64,000 nucleotides of DNA from Pseudonocardia sp. HH130630-07 (GTDB taxonomy: Bacteria; Actinomycetota; Actinomycetes; Mycobacteriales; Pseudonocardiaceae). Below are positions 8,521 to 17,108 of the stretch, piece by piece. The notes under the pieces are model-generated. The model had not been told where the DNA came from, did not search any database, and worked only from the letters and a program-made list of their open reading frames with translations. The position numbers were made by a program, and so were the translations under genes. Every line of letters begins with the position of its first letter. Position 1 is the stretch's first letter. The stretch spans positions 1,612,001 to 1,676,000 of the forward strand of contig NZ_CP013854.1 in NCBI RefSeq assembly GCF_001698125.1, read 5' to 3'.

Positions 8521-9401
8521 GACAGGACCTCCCGTCCGGAGCGGGCCCCGGTGTTCTGCTGGGTGGTGCGGACGACGAGCTGCTGCAGGCTGACCGGCTC
8601 GAACTGCAGCTCGGGCAGCAGGGGTTCCGGACGGGCGCCGGACAGCGTCACCCGCAGGAACCCGCCGAGCTGCTCGCGGTGCAGCTCGACGTGCCCGCGG
8701 GCGAAGCGCTCCACCGCCTCCAGCGGCCCGGTGACGGTGACCGCCCGGCCGCGCAGCTCGTCGGAGTCGGAGTCGATCAGCACCCGCCCGCCGTCGATGA
8801 GCACGACGTGCTCGATGAGGTCGGACACCTCGTCGATGAGGTGGGTCGACAGCACGACGGTGCGCGGGTGCTCCGCGTAGTCGGCGAGCAGCCGGTCGTA
8901 GAACAGCTGCCGGGCTACGGCGTCGAGCCCGAGGTAGGGCTCGTCGAAGAAGGTCAGCGGGGCGCGCGAGGCCAGCCCGATCACCACCCCGACCGCGGAC
9001 TGCTGCCCGCGGGAGAGCTTCTTGCAGGCCCGGTTCGCGGGCAGCGCGAACTCCTCGACCAGCTCGTCGGCGAACGCCTGGTCCCAGTGCGGGTAGACGT
9101 GCGCGGCCGCGGCCACCGCGTGCCGGACCTTGTAGGAGTCCGGGTACTTCAGCGACTCGCGGATGAAGCAGGTCCGGGCGAGCGCACCGGCGTTCTCGTA
9201 CGGCCGCTCGCCGAAGATCTCGGCGGTGCCCGAGGTCGCGAAGTTCTGCGCGGTCAGGATCTGCATGGCCGTGGTCTTGCCCGCTCCGTTGCGCCCGAGC
9301 AGGCCGTGGATGCGGTTCTCCGCGAGCGCGAAGCTCACGTCGTCGAGTGCGGTCACGTCGCCGTAGCGCTTGGTGACCCCGTGCATGGCGACGGCGTTCA
9401 T
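8517..9401 (-). CDS. ABC transporter ATP-binding protein
   Basis: The 294-residue ATPase has Walker A GRNGAGKTT, signature LSRGQQSA, Walker B LTFFDEPYLGLD and the switch histidine region VLSTHLIDE. About 90 C-terminal residues form an accessory domain ending near the stop. It energises the permease encoded downstream. The start overlaps the stop of the GntR regulator by four bases and its own stop overlaps the permease start, giving a tightly coupled regulator-ATPase-permease operon on the minus strand. Confidence 0.9.
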   Translation of the reverse strand: MNAVAMHGVTKRYGDVTALDDVSFALAENRIHGLLGRNGAGKTTAMQILTAQNFATSGTAEIFGERPYENAGALARTCFIRESLKYPDSYKVRHAVAAAAHVYPHWDQAFADELVEEFALPANRACKKLSRGQQSAVGVVIGLASRAPLTFFDEPYLGLDAVARQLFYDRLLADYAEHPRTVVLSTHLIDEVSDLIEHVVLIDGGRVLIDSDSDELRGRAVTVTGPLEAVERFARGHVELHREQLGGFLRVTLSGARPEPLLPELQFEPVSLQQLVVRTTQQNTGARSGREVLS

Positions 9402-9763
9402 GTCCCCTCGTCCCCCCAGACGTCGATCATCTTCTTCAGCTGCTCCGGGTCGATCCCGATCTTGCGGGCCTCGGTCACCAGCGGAGCGATGTACTGGCGG
9501 GCGAAGTCCTCCCGCCGGGTCTCCAGCAACCGGGTCCGTGCCCCCTCGGCGACGAACATCCCGATCCCCCGTCTCTTGTAGAGGACACCGTCACTGACCA
9601 GCTGGTTCAGGCCCTTCGCCGCGGTGGCCGGGTTGATCCGGTGGAACGCGGCGAGCTCGTTGCTGGACGGCACCTGGGTCTCCTCGGGATAGGTGCCGTC
9701 CACCACGGCGGAGGCGATCTCCTCCGCGATCTGCAGGAACAGCGGGCGGCCGTCGTCGTTCAC
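9398..9763 (-). CDS. GntR family (YtrA subfamily) transcriptional regulator
   Basis: The 121-residue protein has an N-terminal GntR winged helix (PLFLQIAEEIASAVVDGTYP through PSSNELAAFHRINPATAAKG and the wing DGVLYKRRGIGMFV). It has only a short helical C-terminal dimerisation tail, the layout of YtrA-type regulators. These repress the ABC operon they head. The GTG at 9763 follows GGGAGG at good spacing. A perfect 9-bp inverted repeat lies 29 bp upstream of the start and is the likely operator, implying autoregulation. Confidence 0.88.
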   Translation of the reverse strand: MNDDGRPLFLQIAEEIASAVVDGTYPEETQVPSSNELAAFHRINPATAAKGLNQLVSDGVLYKRRGIGMFVAEGARTRLLETRREDFARQYIAPLVTEARKIGIDPEQLKKMIDVWGDEGT

Positions 9764-9791
9764 GGCGACCTCCCGGTGTTGTAGTGCGGTT

Positions 9792-9813
9792 GTTCATTAC
9801 TCATGTAATGAAC
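9792..9813. promoter_or_regulatory. Candidate YtrA-type operator
   Basis: GTTCATTAC (9792-9800) and GTAATGAAC (9805-9813) form a perfect inverted repeat around a TCAT centre, in a short AT-rich island between the GntR operon and the ArsR gene. The position fits autorepression of the GntR-ABC operon. Confidence 0.65.
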
Positions 9814-9865
9814 CATAGAGCCTATCCCCGCGCCCGTCCAGACCAGGTCTTTACTTTCGTTCTAA

Positions 9866-9875
9866 CTTATATAAG
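9866..9875 (+). promoter_or_regulatory. Palindromic TATA element just upstream of the ArsR gene
   Basis: CTTATATAAG is a perfect 10-bp palindrome inside AACTTATATAAGCT, ending 8 bp before the GTG start. It can act as a -10 element, as an ArsR-type operator, or as both. If transcription starts 7-9 bases after the -10, the mRNA would be leaderless or nearly so, which fits the lack of a ribosome binding site. Confidence 0.5.
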
Positions 9876-9883
9876 CTGCCGAT

Positions 9884-10225
9884 GTGCATGCGTTCGACGT
9901 CCTGGGCGATCCCGTCCGGCGCCGGATCCTCGAACTACTGGCCCGCGGCGACCACACCGCCGGCGGGGTCACCGAGGTCATCCGGGCCGAGTTCGGGATC
10001 TCCCAGCCCGCCGTCTCCCAGCAGCTGAAGGTGCTGCGGGAGAACGGTTTCGCCACCGTCCGCGCGGAGGGGACCCGGCGGATCTACGCCGTGGACCCGT
10101 CCGGTGTGGACGCCGCGACGGGGTGGCTGGACGGACTGCGCGGCTTCTGGTCGCAGCGACTGGACGCACTCGGAACCGAACTCGCCCGCGGCCGTCGCGC
10201 CCGGCGCACGGAGGAGCAACCATGA
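9884..10225 (+). CDS. ArsR family winged-helix regulator
   Basis: The 113-residue protein starts FDVLGDPVRRRILELL and contains the recognition helix region ISQPAVSQQLKVLRENGFA and the wing EGTRRIYAVDP, a standard ArsR-type winged helix. No metal-binding cysteine pair (CxC) is present, so it is unlikely to be a classical metal sensor. The only possible start in frame is the GTG at 9884, and no Shine-Dalgarno sequence precedes it. The stop overlaps the ATG of the SRPBCC gene by four bases. ArsR-SRPBCC pairs are common in actinobacteria, and the SRPBCC protein may bind a ligand. Confidence 0.88.
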   Translation: MHAFDVLGDPVRRRILELLARGDHTAGGVTEVIRAEFGISQPAVSQQLKVLRENGFATVRAEGTRRIYAVDPSGVDAATGWLDGLRGFWSQRLDALGTELARGRRARRTEEQP

Positions 10226-10734
10226 CCGAGGAACCCCCCGGAGCCGGACGGATCGTGACCGGCGAGGACGGCCGGAAGCGGCTGGCCTTCCACCGCCGGC
10301 TCCCCGATCCGGTCGAGGACGTCTGGTCCGCGATCACCGATCCGGACCGGTGCGCCCGCTGGTTCGGTCGCTGGACCGGCGACGCCCGTCCCGGCGGGAC
10401 CGTCGCACTCGAACTGACCAGCGACGAGGACGGCGGCGGCCCACCCTCCGACGCCCGGATCGTGGTGTGCGAGCCGCCGCGGCGGCTCGCGATCGAACTG
10501 GCCGAGGGCGACGGGGCGCCGTGGGAGCTCGCGGTCGCGCTGTCCCCCGCCGGCGCCGGGACCGTGCTGGAGTTCGAGCAGGTGCTGCCGCAGGGCTTCT
10601 CCCCGGCCGACGCCGGCCCGGGCTGGCACTGGTACCTCGACCGGCTGGCCGCGGTGCTGTCCGGCGGCCCGATGCCGGACTGGGACGAGACCCTCGCCGC
10701 GACCTCCGCGCACTACGCCGAGGGGACCGGCTGA
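10222..10734 (+). CDS. SRPBCC (AHSA1-type) domain protein
   Basis: The 170-residue protein has the START/AHSA1 pattern. RLPDPVEDVWSAITDPDRCARWF opens the fold, PGGTVALEL follows, and the C-terminal helix includes GWHWYLDRLAAVLSG. These domains form a deep hydrophobic pocket and bind small ligands or act as co-chaperones. The ATG overlaps the stop of the ArsR gene (ATGA), so the two proteins are co-translated. A ligand-sensing or ligand-sequestering role with the ArsR regulator is inferred. Confidence 0.85.
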   Translation: MTEEPPGAGRIVTGEDGRKRLAFHRRLPDPVEDVWSAITDPDRCARWFGRWTGDARPGGTVALELTSDEDGGGPPSDARIVVCEPPRRLAIELAEGDGAPWELAVALSPAGAGTVLEFEQVLPQGFSPADAGPGWHWYLDRLAAVLSGGPMPDWDETLAATSAHYAEGTG

Positions 10735-10853
10735 GGCATCCCCCGGCGGTCGCCCCGGTCGGGCGGCACTCCACGTCGCCGGCCGCACCGCCGCGGGACG
10801 CGTGACGTGCCACCCGGCCGGGGTGCCGCGGCGAGCCGGGCGGGACCGGCGGG

Positions 10854-11477
10854 TCAGCCGGGCCGGACCGCGGTGGCCACCGGGGCCGGGCGGACGACCG
10901 CCCTGGCGACCAGCAGGCACCCGGCGCCCAGCAGGACCCCGTGCGCGATCCGCAGCGGCGGGGCCGCGAAGAACTGCGGCAGGTACAGCACCAGCCCGGC
11001 GGCGAGGACCCCGGCCGCACCGACCGGCAGCACCCCGGAGCGCCGGGCGGCGAGCGGCACCGCGACCCCCGCGACGGCGAGCGCGAGCAGACCGGCACCG
11101 AACGTCGTCACGGCGTAGGGGCCCATCCGGATCGCCTCGGCGGCCGCGACGGCGTCCGGGGCGGCGAGTCCGGTGAGCTGCGCCAGCCCGAAGGCCTCCG
11201 CGCCGTAGTACGGCAGCACCAGGGCCGCCCCCACCCCGGCCAGGACGACGGCGAGCCAGGCCGCGGAGGCCCCCACCGTCCCCCGGGTCCGGGACCACAC
11301 GGCCGCCAGGCCCGGCACCAGCAGGGCGAATCCGGCCACCCCCAGCAGGTGCGACGGCACCCACAGCGGCTGCGCCCACACCTGCGGCCCGTCGACGTAC
11401 GGCCGCAGCGCCGGGTACAGCGCGAAGGCGATCCCCGCCCCACCCATCGCCACCACACCCGCACCGGTCCGATCCAT
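10854..11477 (-). CDS. Multi-pass membrane protein of unknown function
   Basis: The 207-residue protein has about six hydrophobic helices, for example those beginning VVAMGGAGIAFALYPAL, HLLGVAGFALLVPGLAAVW, AWLAVVLAGVGAALVLPYY and LLALAVAGVAVPL. No enzymatic motif is seen. The ATG at 11477 has GGGAGGGG upstream, which is why it is preferred over the in-frame start at 11510. It is divergent from a TetR regulator, and two TetR-type palindromes lie between them. Control by that regulator is therefore likely. Confidence 0.7.
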   Translation of the reverse strand: MDRTGAGVVAMGGAGIAFALYPALRPYVDGPQVWAQPLWVPSHLLGVAGFALLVPGLAAVWSRTRGTVGASAAWLAVVLAGVGAALVLPYYGAEAFGLAQLTGLAAPDAVAAAEAIRMGPYAVTTFGAGLLALAVAGVAVPLAARRSGVLPVGAAGVLAAGLVLYLPQFFAAPPLRIAHGVLLGAGCLLVARAVVRPAPVATAVRPG

Positions 11478-11504
11478 CCCGCACCCCTCCCACGCCGACA
11501 ACGA

Positions 11505-11515
11505 GAGCAATGCTC
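11505..11515. promoter_or_regulatory. Candidate TetR operator, copy 1
   Basis: GAGCA-A-TGCTC is a perfect palindrome around one central base. It lies 28 bp upstream of the membrane protein start and shares its sequence with copy 2. Confidence 0.6.
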
Positions 11516-11537
11516 GCGTATCAGAGCGATGAATTCA

Positions 11538-11550
11538 AGAGCAGTGCTCT
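11538..11550. promoter_or_regulatory. Candidate TetR operator, copy 2
   Basis: AGAGCA-G-TGCTCT is a perfect palindrome of the same consensus (AGAGCANTGCTCT) as copy 1, with centres 34 bp apart. The pair sits between a TetR gene and the divergent membrane protein gene, so it probably controls both promoters. Confidence 0.7.
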
Positions 11551-11581
11551 CGTCGTTGTGCGGTGGTCTACCGTGCCGGGG

Positions 11582-12277
11582 ATGAACGCCTCGCGCACCG
11601 CACGCGACCGGGCCCGGGCCGAGCTCGTCGCCGAGATCACCGCGGCCGCGCGGCGCCAGCTGGCCGAGACCGGCGCCGCGGCCCTGTCGATGCGCGCCGT
11701 GTCCCGGGAGATCGGCATGGTGTCCTCGGCACTGCACCGCTACTTCCCCACCCGGGACGACCTGCTCACAGCCCTGATCGTGCAGAGCTACGAGGCGCTC
11801 GGTGCGGCCGTCGGGGCCGGGGCGGCGACGGGCACCGACGGTCCCGCCCGGCGCTGGCGGACCCTCGCCGGCGCCGTGCGGACGTGGGCACTGGCCCACC
11901 CGCACGAGTACGCGCTCCTCTACGGCTCGCCGGTCCCCGGCTACCGGGCCCCCGTGGACACGCTCCCCGCCGCCGGGCAGGTGCTCGCCCCGCTCGCGGC
12001 GCTGCTCGCCGACGCGCACGCCGCCGGTGTGCTGCACCCCGAACCCGGCCCCGGCGTCGGCGGCACGCCGGCGGACGCCGTCCGGCTGCGCGCCGCGCTG
12101 GAGCTCCCCGAGCTGCCCGACCAGGCCCTGTTCGCCGCGGTCACCGCATGGACGGGCCTGTTCGGGCACATCTCCTTCGAGCTGTTCGGCCAGTTCCAGA
12201 ACGTCGTCGAGGACCGGGAGCAGGCGTTCGCCGGCACCGTCGAGCGGCTCGGGCGGCTGGCCGGCCTGGTGGCCTGA
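11582..12277 (+). CDS. TetR family regulator with WHG-type ligand domain
   Basis: The 231-residue protein has an N-terminal TetR helix-turn-helix (LAETGAAALSMRAVSREIGM, then ALHRYFPTRDDLLTALI). The C-terminal ligand domain contains WALAHPHEYALLYGSPVPGY, a mark of the WHG subgroup. It should bind the two AGAGCANTGCTCT palindromes upstream. The start ATG at 11582 lies directly after the divergent region. It converges on the ABC permease gene; a CCTGAC/GTCAGG inverted repeat spans both stops. Confidence 0.88.
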   Translation: MNASRTARDRARAELVAEITAAARRQLAETGAAALSMRAVSREIGMVSSALHRYFPTRDDLLTALIVQSYEALGAAVGAGAATGTDGPARRWRTLAGAVRTWALAHPHEYALLYGSPVPGYRAPVDTLPAAGQVLAPLAALLADAHAAGVLHPEPGPGVGGTPADAVRLRAALELPELPDQALFAAVTAWTGLFGHISFELFGQFQNVVEDREQAFAGTVERLGRLAGLVA

Positions 12278-12283
12278 CCGGCG

Positions 12284-13003
12284 TCAGGAACCGGGGCGGA
12301 TCCGCTCCAGCAGGCCCGACCACTGCTCCAGCCACGCGGCGAACCGCCCCAGCTCGGTCCCGGCCACGAGGGTGAGCGCGGCGACCGCCACCAGCAGCGC
12401 GAGCAGCAGGTCCCCGAACGGCCCGACGCCGCCGCGGCCACTGCCGAGCGACGCCGCGGCCGTGCCGACCGGCGGGAGCCACGGGCTGGTACCGGTGATC
12501 ACCAGCACGACCAGGGCCGCGACCAGCGCCACCCCCTGGCTGCGGAACAGCGGCCGGGCGAACACCGATCCCACCGCGGCGCCGGTGATCCCGCAGGCCA
12601 GGTGGGCGAGCAGGCCGTCGAGCAGGATCCCGGTCGTCGCCGTGCCCCACGCCGCGACCACCCCCCAGACGACGGCGACCAGCCCCAGCGCGGCGATCCC
12701 GGCGGTCGCCGCGAGCAGCACCCCGGCCGCGACGGCGAGCGGACCGCCGGCGGCCGAGAGCGTCAGCGTGCGGGTCGTCTCGTCCTCGGACTCGGCCAGC
12801 GCGTGCGCCAGCCAGGCCCCGACCGGGTAGAGCAACAGGGCGCTGCCCGCCCAGGGCTCGGGCAGCGCGGTGGGCCCGCCACCGAAGAGGATCGCCAGGA
12901 ACACGACGTAGAGCACGGCGGGCGCGACGAACCGCTCCGACCGGCCGACGTCCTCACCGAGCAGCATCGCGACGGCGAACGCGGACCGCAGTCGTCTCAC
13001 CAT
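12284..13003 (-). CDS. Probable ABC transporter permease
   Basis: The 239-residue protein has about seven hydrophobic segments (for example VAPAVLYVVFLAILFGG, LVAVVWGVVAAWGTATTG and ALVAALVVLVITG). Its start lies inside the end of the upstream ATPase gene (7-bp overlap), so it is probably the permease of that transporter. It has no motif giving a substrate. The absence of other transporter parts suggests a two-gene exporter. Confidence 0.7.
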   Translation of the reverse strand: MVRRLRSAFAVAMLLGEDVGRSERFVAPAVLYVVFLAILFGGGPTALPEPWAGSALLLYPVGAWLAHALAESEDETTRTLTLSAAGGPLAVAAGVLLAATAGIAALGLVAVVWGVVAAWGTATTGILLDGLLAHLACGITGAAVGSVFARPLFRSQGVALVAALVVLVITGTSPWLPPVGTAAASLGSGRGGVGPFGDLLLALLVAVAALTLVAGTELGRFAAWLEQWSGLLERIRPGS

Positions 13004-13953
13004 CCCGGACCCCGTTCCTGGTGCGGCAGCGGGCCGGGCGGGGCCGCGGGGTACCCACCGGACCGCGGCCCCCGGGCCGGCCGGGGGCCGGTGTCCCCGG
13101 CGCGGGAGGTGCCGTCCTGGCGGACGGGGCGGACCGAGCGCACCGCGCAGCCCGCGGCGAGCGCGGCGGTGAGCCAGGCGTCCGCGTCGGGGGCCGGGAC
13201 GAGCACGGTGAACCGGCCCGGGGCGGCACCCTCGACCTCGGCCGGCGGGAGCACCCGTTCGAGCAGCGGGCGCGGGTCACCGGCGCACGCGAGGTCCAGG
13301 CGCATGGTGGCGCCGGGCGGCGGCGCGGCGGGGAGCGGGACGGACTCGGGATCGGTGGCCGTCGCGAGCCGGCCCTGGCGCAGCCGGTGCGTCCGGGCGC
13401 CGGGCAGGCCGAGGGCGGTGCCCGTGTGGTCGGTGACGAGGGTGGCGCCCGCTCGGGTGCCGAGCAGCTCGGTCAGCGCGGCGGCCGCGTCGTCGTCCAG
13501 ACCGGACCAGGGCTCGTCGAGGACCAGCACTCCCGGGTCACAGACCAGCGCCTGCACCAGGCCGATCTTCTGGGTGTTGCCCTTCGACAGCTCCGACATC
13601 GGTTCCTTGTCGTCGCCGGTGTAGCCGAGGAGCTCGAGCAGCTCGTCGGCGCCCTCGGCGAGCCCGTCCGGGTCCAGCCCGCGCAGCCGGGCCATGTGGT
13701 CGAGCCAGCGCCGCGGCGGGATCCGCATCGTCGCGGGGAACCGGTCGGGCAGGTAGCCGACGACGACCGGCCGGTCCTCGACCCGCCCGGCCGTCGGGGT
13801 CAGCGCGCCGGCGGCGATCCGCAGCAGCGTCGACTTCCCGGCCCCGTTGCCGCCGCGCAGCACCGTCGGGACCGCCGGGTCGACGTCGAGGTGGACGCCG
13901 CGCAGCGCGACCGTCCCCGACGCGTGGGTGTGGTGGACGTCGACGAGGCGCAC
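12997..13953 (-). CDS. ABC transporter ATP-binding protein
   Basis: The 318-residue protein has Walker A GGNGAGKST, signature LSKGNTQKIGLVQAL, Walker B VLVLDEPWSGLDDD and an H-loop region LVTDHTG. The C-terminal 100 residues form an extra domain that ends in a disordered Pro/Gly-rich tail. The GTG at 13953 is chosen because GGAGG stands five bases upstream; longer in-frame extensions lack this. It overlaps the permease gene by seven bases. Confidence 0.85.
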   Translation of the reverse strand: MRLVDVHHTHASGTVALRGVHLDVDPAVPTVLRGGNGAGKSTLLRIAAGALTPTAGRVEDRPVVVGYLPDRFPATMRIPPRRWLDHMARLRGLDPDGLAEGADELLELLGYTGDDKEPMSELSKGNTQKIGLVQALVCDPGVLVLDEPWSGLDDDAAAALTELLGTRAGATLVTDHTGTALGLPGARTHRLRQGRLATATDPESVPLPAAPPPGATMRLDLACAGDPRPLLERVLPPAEVEGAAPGRFTVLVPAPDADAWLTAALAAGCAVRSVRPVRQDGTSRAGDTGPRPARGPRSGGYPAAPPGPLPHQERGPGW

Positions 13954-14133
13954 GTCCACCTCCACCCGTCGAAGAACCTGCTCCTGCCTTCGATCAGGTT
14001 CGCACAGCGGCACGGTCGGCCCTGCGGGCGGTAGCACAGTGTCGCGCCGAGTGGTGGGACCGGCACGCAGAGCCCACCGCATGATCCGTTCGGCATCCGT
14101 CCGGCACCGGTGGGCACGGCGCCGGGGCCGGAC

Positions 14134-14796
14134 TCAGCGCGCCGCGGGGTCCGAGGGCGCGGGGTCACCGTCCGCGGTGCGGGTGCGTGCGCGGCGCTGG
14201 CGCAGCTTGCGCCAGACCAGCCACACGATGACCAGGACCCCGATCACCGCGACCACCTTGCTGATCGGGGACATGTAGCCCTCGATCAGCTCCCAGCGCT
14301 CGCCGAGGGCGAACCCGAGGTAGACGAAGATCGCGTTCCACACGCCGCTGCCCAGGGTGGACAGCGCGGTGAACCGGAGCAGCGGCATGCCGGCGATCCC
14401 GGCCGGGATCGAGATGAGGCTGCGGACGATCGGGATGCACCGCCCGCCCAGCACGAACCAGTTGCCGTAGCGCTCGAACAGGTCGAGGCCCTTCTCCAGG
14501 TCCTTCTGGCTCGACAGGATGAACCAGCGGTTCCCGGCGAGCCGGTGCACCCGGTCGAACCCGAGCCAGGCCCCCAGCGCGTAGAGCACCAGGGCCCCGG
14601 CGACCGCCCCCATCGTGGCCGCCGCCCAGACCCCGACCAGGTCCATCCCGCCGGTCGAGGCCCGGAAGCCGCCGAGCGGCAGGATCACCTCCGAGGGGAT
14701 CGGCGGGATCACGTTCTCCAGGAAGATCAGAAGCCCGATCCCGGCCGCCCCGAGCCGGTCCACGATGTCGAACACCCACTGCGTCACACACACCAT
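14134..14796 (-). CDS. DedA family membrane protein
   Basis: The 220-residue protein carries the DedA/VTT hallmarks: FLENVIPPIPSEVILPLGGF near the N-terminus, and the RYGNWFVLGGRCIPIVRSLISIPAGIAG-type segment (written here as RCIPIVRSLISIPAG) in the middle. DedA proteins act in the inner membrane in lipid carrier recycling and envelope homeostasis, with the conserved Glu and Arg residues implicated in proton-coupled transport. The ATG at 14796 lies within an imperfect palindrome. Several TGTCC half-sites upstream may be a regulator target. Confidence 0.85.
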   Translation of the reverse strand: MVCVTQWVFDIVDRLGAAGIGLLIFLENVIPPIPSEVILPLGGFRASTGGMDLVGVWAAATMGAVAGALVLYALGAWLGFDRVHRLAGNRWFILSSQKDLEKGLDLFERYGNWFVLGGRCIPIVRSLISIPAGIAGMPLLRFTALSTLGSGVWNAIFVYLGFALGERWELIEGYMSPISKVVAVIGVLVIVWLVWRKLRQRRARTRTADGDPAPSDPAAR

Positions 14797-14808
14797 GGTG
14801 CACGTGAC
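14783..14808. promoter_or_regulatory. Imperfect palindrome over the DedA start codon
   Basis: GTCAC (14783-14787) and GTGAC (14804-14808) flank the inner palindrome CACCATGGTG, which includes the ATG. Binding here would block translation or early elongation. The core resembles a restriction-site palindrome and could be coincidental. Confidence 0.3.
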
Positions 14809-14827
14809 GGGTCCGTCGTGTCCCGAG

Positions 14828-14863
14828 TGTCCGGTTGTCGGGACGTAGTGTGTCCGGGGACAC
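14828..14863. promoter_or_regulatory. TGTCC half-site cluster upstream of the DedA gene
   Basis: GTGTCCGG occurs at 14828-14835 and again at 14850-14857. The second copy is part of a perfect GTGTCC-GG-GGACAC inverted repeat (14850-14863). Overlapping this is GTCCCGA/TCGGGAC (14820-14826 with 14838-14844). This is a likely regulator binding region for the DedA promoter. Confidence 0.4.
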
Positions 14864-14872
14864 CACACGAAT

Positions 14873-14902
14873 CCGGCCCCACCGGGTGACCGGTGGGGCC
14901 GG
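14873..14902 (-). terminator. 13-bp perfect hairpin after the fadB-like gene
   Basis: CCGGCCCCACCGG (14873-14885) pairs perfectly with CCGGTGGGGCCGG (14890-14902) over a GTGA loop, 15 bp past the stop of the minus-strand fadB-like gene. It separates the fatty-acid operon from the DedA promoter. Confidence 0.8.
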
Positions 14903-14916
14903 AACGTGCTGCCGGG

Positions 14917-17094
14917 TCAGGCGGCTGCGGTCGCCGTCTCCCCCTTCGCGGCGCGCTCGCGCAGCGAGGCGGGCACGTCGAACCGCTCCCCGTAGGTCGC
15001 CTTCAGCTCGTCGGCGCGGGCGACGAACCCGGCCGGTCCGCCGGGGTAGCCCTCGATGTACTGCAGGACGCCGCCGGTCCAGGCCGGGAAGCCGATACCG
15101 AAGATCGAGCCGATGTTGGCGTCGGCCACGGTGGTGAGCACGCCCTCGTCGACGCAGCGCACCGTCTCGATGGACTCGATGAACAGCATGCGCTCGGACA
15201 GCTCGGCCAGGTCCACGTCGTGGTTCGTCGCGCCGAACTGCTCGCGCAGGCCCGGCCACAGGCCGTCCCGCTTCCCGTCGACGTAGGAGTAGAACCCGGC
15301 GCCCGAGCTCTTCCCCTTGCGGTCGAACTCGTCGACCATCCGGTCGATCACCGCGTCCGACGGGTGCGGGGTCCAGGTGCCACCGGCGGCCTCGACGCCC
15401 TTGCGGGTCTCCTCCCGGATCTTGCGCGGCAGGGTCAGGGTCAGCTCGTCCATCAGCTGCAGCACCGGGGCCGGGTACCCGGCCTGCGACGACGCCTGCT
15501 CGATCGTCTGCGGGTCGATGCCCTCGGCGATCATCGCGACACCCTCGTTGATGAAGGTGCCGATCACCCGGCTGGTGAAGAACCCGCGGGAGTCGTTGAC
15601 GACGATCGGCGTCTTCTTGATGCCCAGAGTCAGGTCGAACGCCTTGGCGAGTGCCTCGTCGTTCGTCCGTTCACCCTTGATGATCTCGACCAGCGGCATC
15701 TTGTCGACCGGCGAGAAGAAGTGCAGGCCGATGAAGTCGTCCGGGCGGTCGACGCCCTTCCCGAGCTCGGTGATCGGCAGCGTCGAGGTGTTCGAGCAGA
15801 GCAGCGCGTCCGGGGCGATGTGCTTGGCCGCCTCGCGGAAGACCTCCTGCTTGAGCTCGACCGACTCGAACACCGCCTCGATGACGACGTCGCAGCCGGC
15901 GAGATCGGCGTAGTCGTCGGTCGGGGTGATCCGGCCGAGCAGCGCGTCGCCCTTCTCCTGCGTGGTCTTCCCGCGCTTGACGCCCTTCTCGACCAGGCCC
16001 TGGGAGTACGCCTTGCCCTTGTCGGCCGCCTCGCGCGAGACGTCCTTGAGGACGACCTCCCAGCCGGCCAGCGAGCAGACGTAGGCGATGCCGGCGCCCA
16101 TCATCCCGGCGCCGAGCACCGCGACCTTGGTGGGCTGCCACTTCTCGGGGCCGTCCGGGCGGGACTTGCCGCCGTTGATCGCGTTCAGGTCGAAGAAGAA
16201 CGCCTTGGTCATGTTCTTCGAGACCTGGCCGGTGACCAGCTCGGCGAAGTACCGGCCCTCGATCCGCAGCGCGGTCTCGACATCGACCTGGGAGCCCTCG
16301 ACGGCCGCGGCGAGGATGTTGCGCGGGGCCGGCATCGGTGCGCCCTTGATCTGCTTGCGCAGGTTCGCCGGGAACGCGGGCAGGATCGACGCCAGCGACG
16401 GGCTCGACGGCGTCCCGCCGGGGATCTTGTACTTCGGCTGATCCCAGGGCTGGCCGGGGTGCTCCGGGTGGGCCAGCACCCAGGCCCGGGCCAGGGCCAG
16501 TACCTCCTCCGGGGTCGAGGCCAGCTCGTCGACCAGGCCCAGCTCCAGCGCCTTGGCCGGCTTGTGCCGCTGACCCTGCGCGAGGACGTTCATGAAGCCG
16601 TTCGCGATGCCCAGCATCCGGGTGATCCGGGTGACGCCGCCGCCACCGGGCAGCAGGCCCAGCGACACCTCGGGCAGGCCGTAGACCACGCCCTTGGCGT
16701 CGATCCCGACCCGGTGGTGACACGCCAGCCCGATCTCCAGGCCGCCGCCGAGGGCGGTGCCCGCCATCGCCGCGGCGACCGGCTTGCCGAGGGTCTCCAG
16801 CGCGCGCAGCTGGGCCTTCACCTCGGTCACGTTCTCGAACACCTGCGCGGCGTCGTCCGGACCGGCGGCGGAGAGCTGCTGCAGGTCGCCCCCGGCGAAG
16901 AAGGTCTTCTTGGCGGAGGTGACGACGACACCGGCGATGTCGTCCTTCGCGGCCACCAGCTCGTCGACGACCTGGCGCATGGCCGCCTTGTAGCGGTCGT
17001 TCATCGTGTTGGCGCTGCGGCCGGGATCGTCGAGGGTGACGATCGCGATGCCGTCGGCGTCGGTCTCCCAGCGGACGGCCTTGTGCTCAGTCAC
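14917..17094 (-). CDS. fadB: Multifunctional fatty acid oxidation enzyme (enoyl-CoA hydratase / 3-hydroxyacyl-CoA dehydrogenase)
   Basis: The 725-residue protein fuses an N-terminal crotonase domain (about 1-200, with [14 protein letters not shown] oxyanion-hole region and [15 protein letters not shown]), an NAD-binding 3-hydroxyacyl-CoA dehydrogenase domain ([15 protein letters not shown] near residue 325, catalytic region NTSTLPI and [16 protein letters not shown]) and a C-terminal 3HCDH domain from about 505. It performs hydration and NAD-dependent oxidation in beta-oxidation. The GTG at 17094 starts MTEHKAVRW. The thiolase gene lies only 14 bp upstream, so the two form a fadAB operon. A MerR-type regulator is divergent. 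Confidence 0.93.
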   Translation of the reverse strand: MTEHKAVRWETDADGIAIVTLDDPGRSANTMNDRYKAAMRQVVDELVAAKDDIAGVVVTSAKKTFFAGGDLQQLSAAGPDDAAQVFENVTEVKAQLRALETLGKPVAAAMAGTALGGGLEIGLACHHRVGIDAKGVVYGLPEVSLGLLPGGGGVTRITRMLGIANGFMNVLAQGQRHKPAKALELGLVDELASTPEEVLALARAWVLAHPEHPGQPWDQPKYKIPGGTPSSPSLASILPAFPANLRKQIKGAPMPAPRNILAAAVEGSQVDVETALRIEGRYFAELVTGQVSKNMTKAFFFDLNAINGGKSRPDGPEKWQPTKVAVLGAGMMGAGIAYVCSLAGWEVVLKDVSREAADKGKAYSQGLVEKGVKRGKTTQEKGDALLGRITPTDDYADLAGCDVVIEAVFESVELKQEVFREAAKHIAPDALLCSNTSTLPITELGKGVDRPDDFIGLHFFSPVDKMPLVEIIKGERTNDEALAKAFDLTLGIKKTPIVVNDSRGFFTSRVIGTFINEGVAMIAEGIDPQTIEQASSQAGYPAPVLQLMDELTLTLPRKIREETRKGVEAAGGTWTPHPSDAVIDRMVDEFDRKGKSSGAGFYSYVDGKRDGLWPGLREQFGATNHDVDLAELSERMLFIESIETVRCVDEGVLTTVADANIGSIFGIGFPAWTGGVLQYIEGYPGGPAGFVARADELKATYGERFDVPASLRERAAKGETATAAA

Positions 17095-17108
17095 TGTTCC
17101 AGTCCCTC

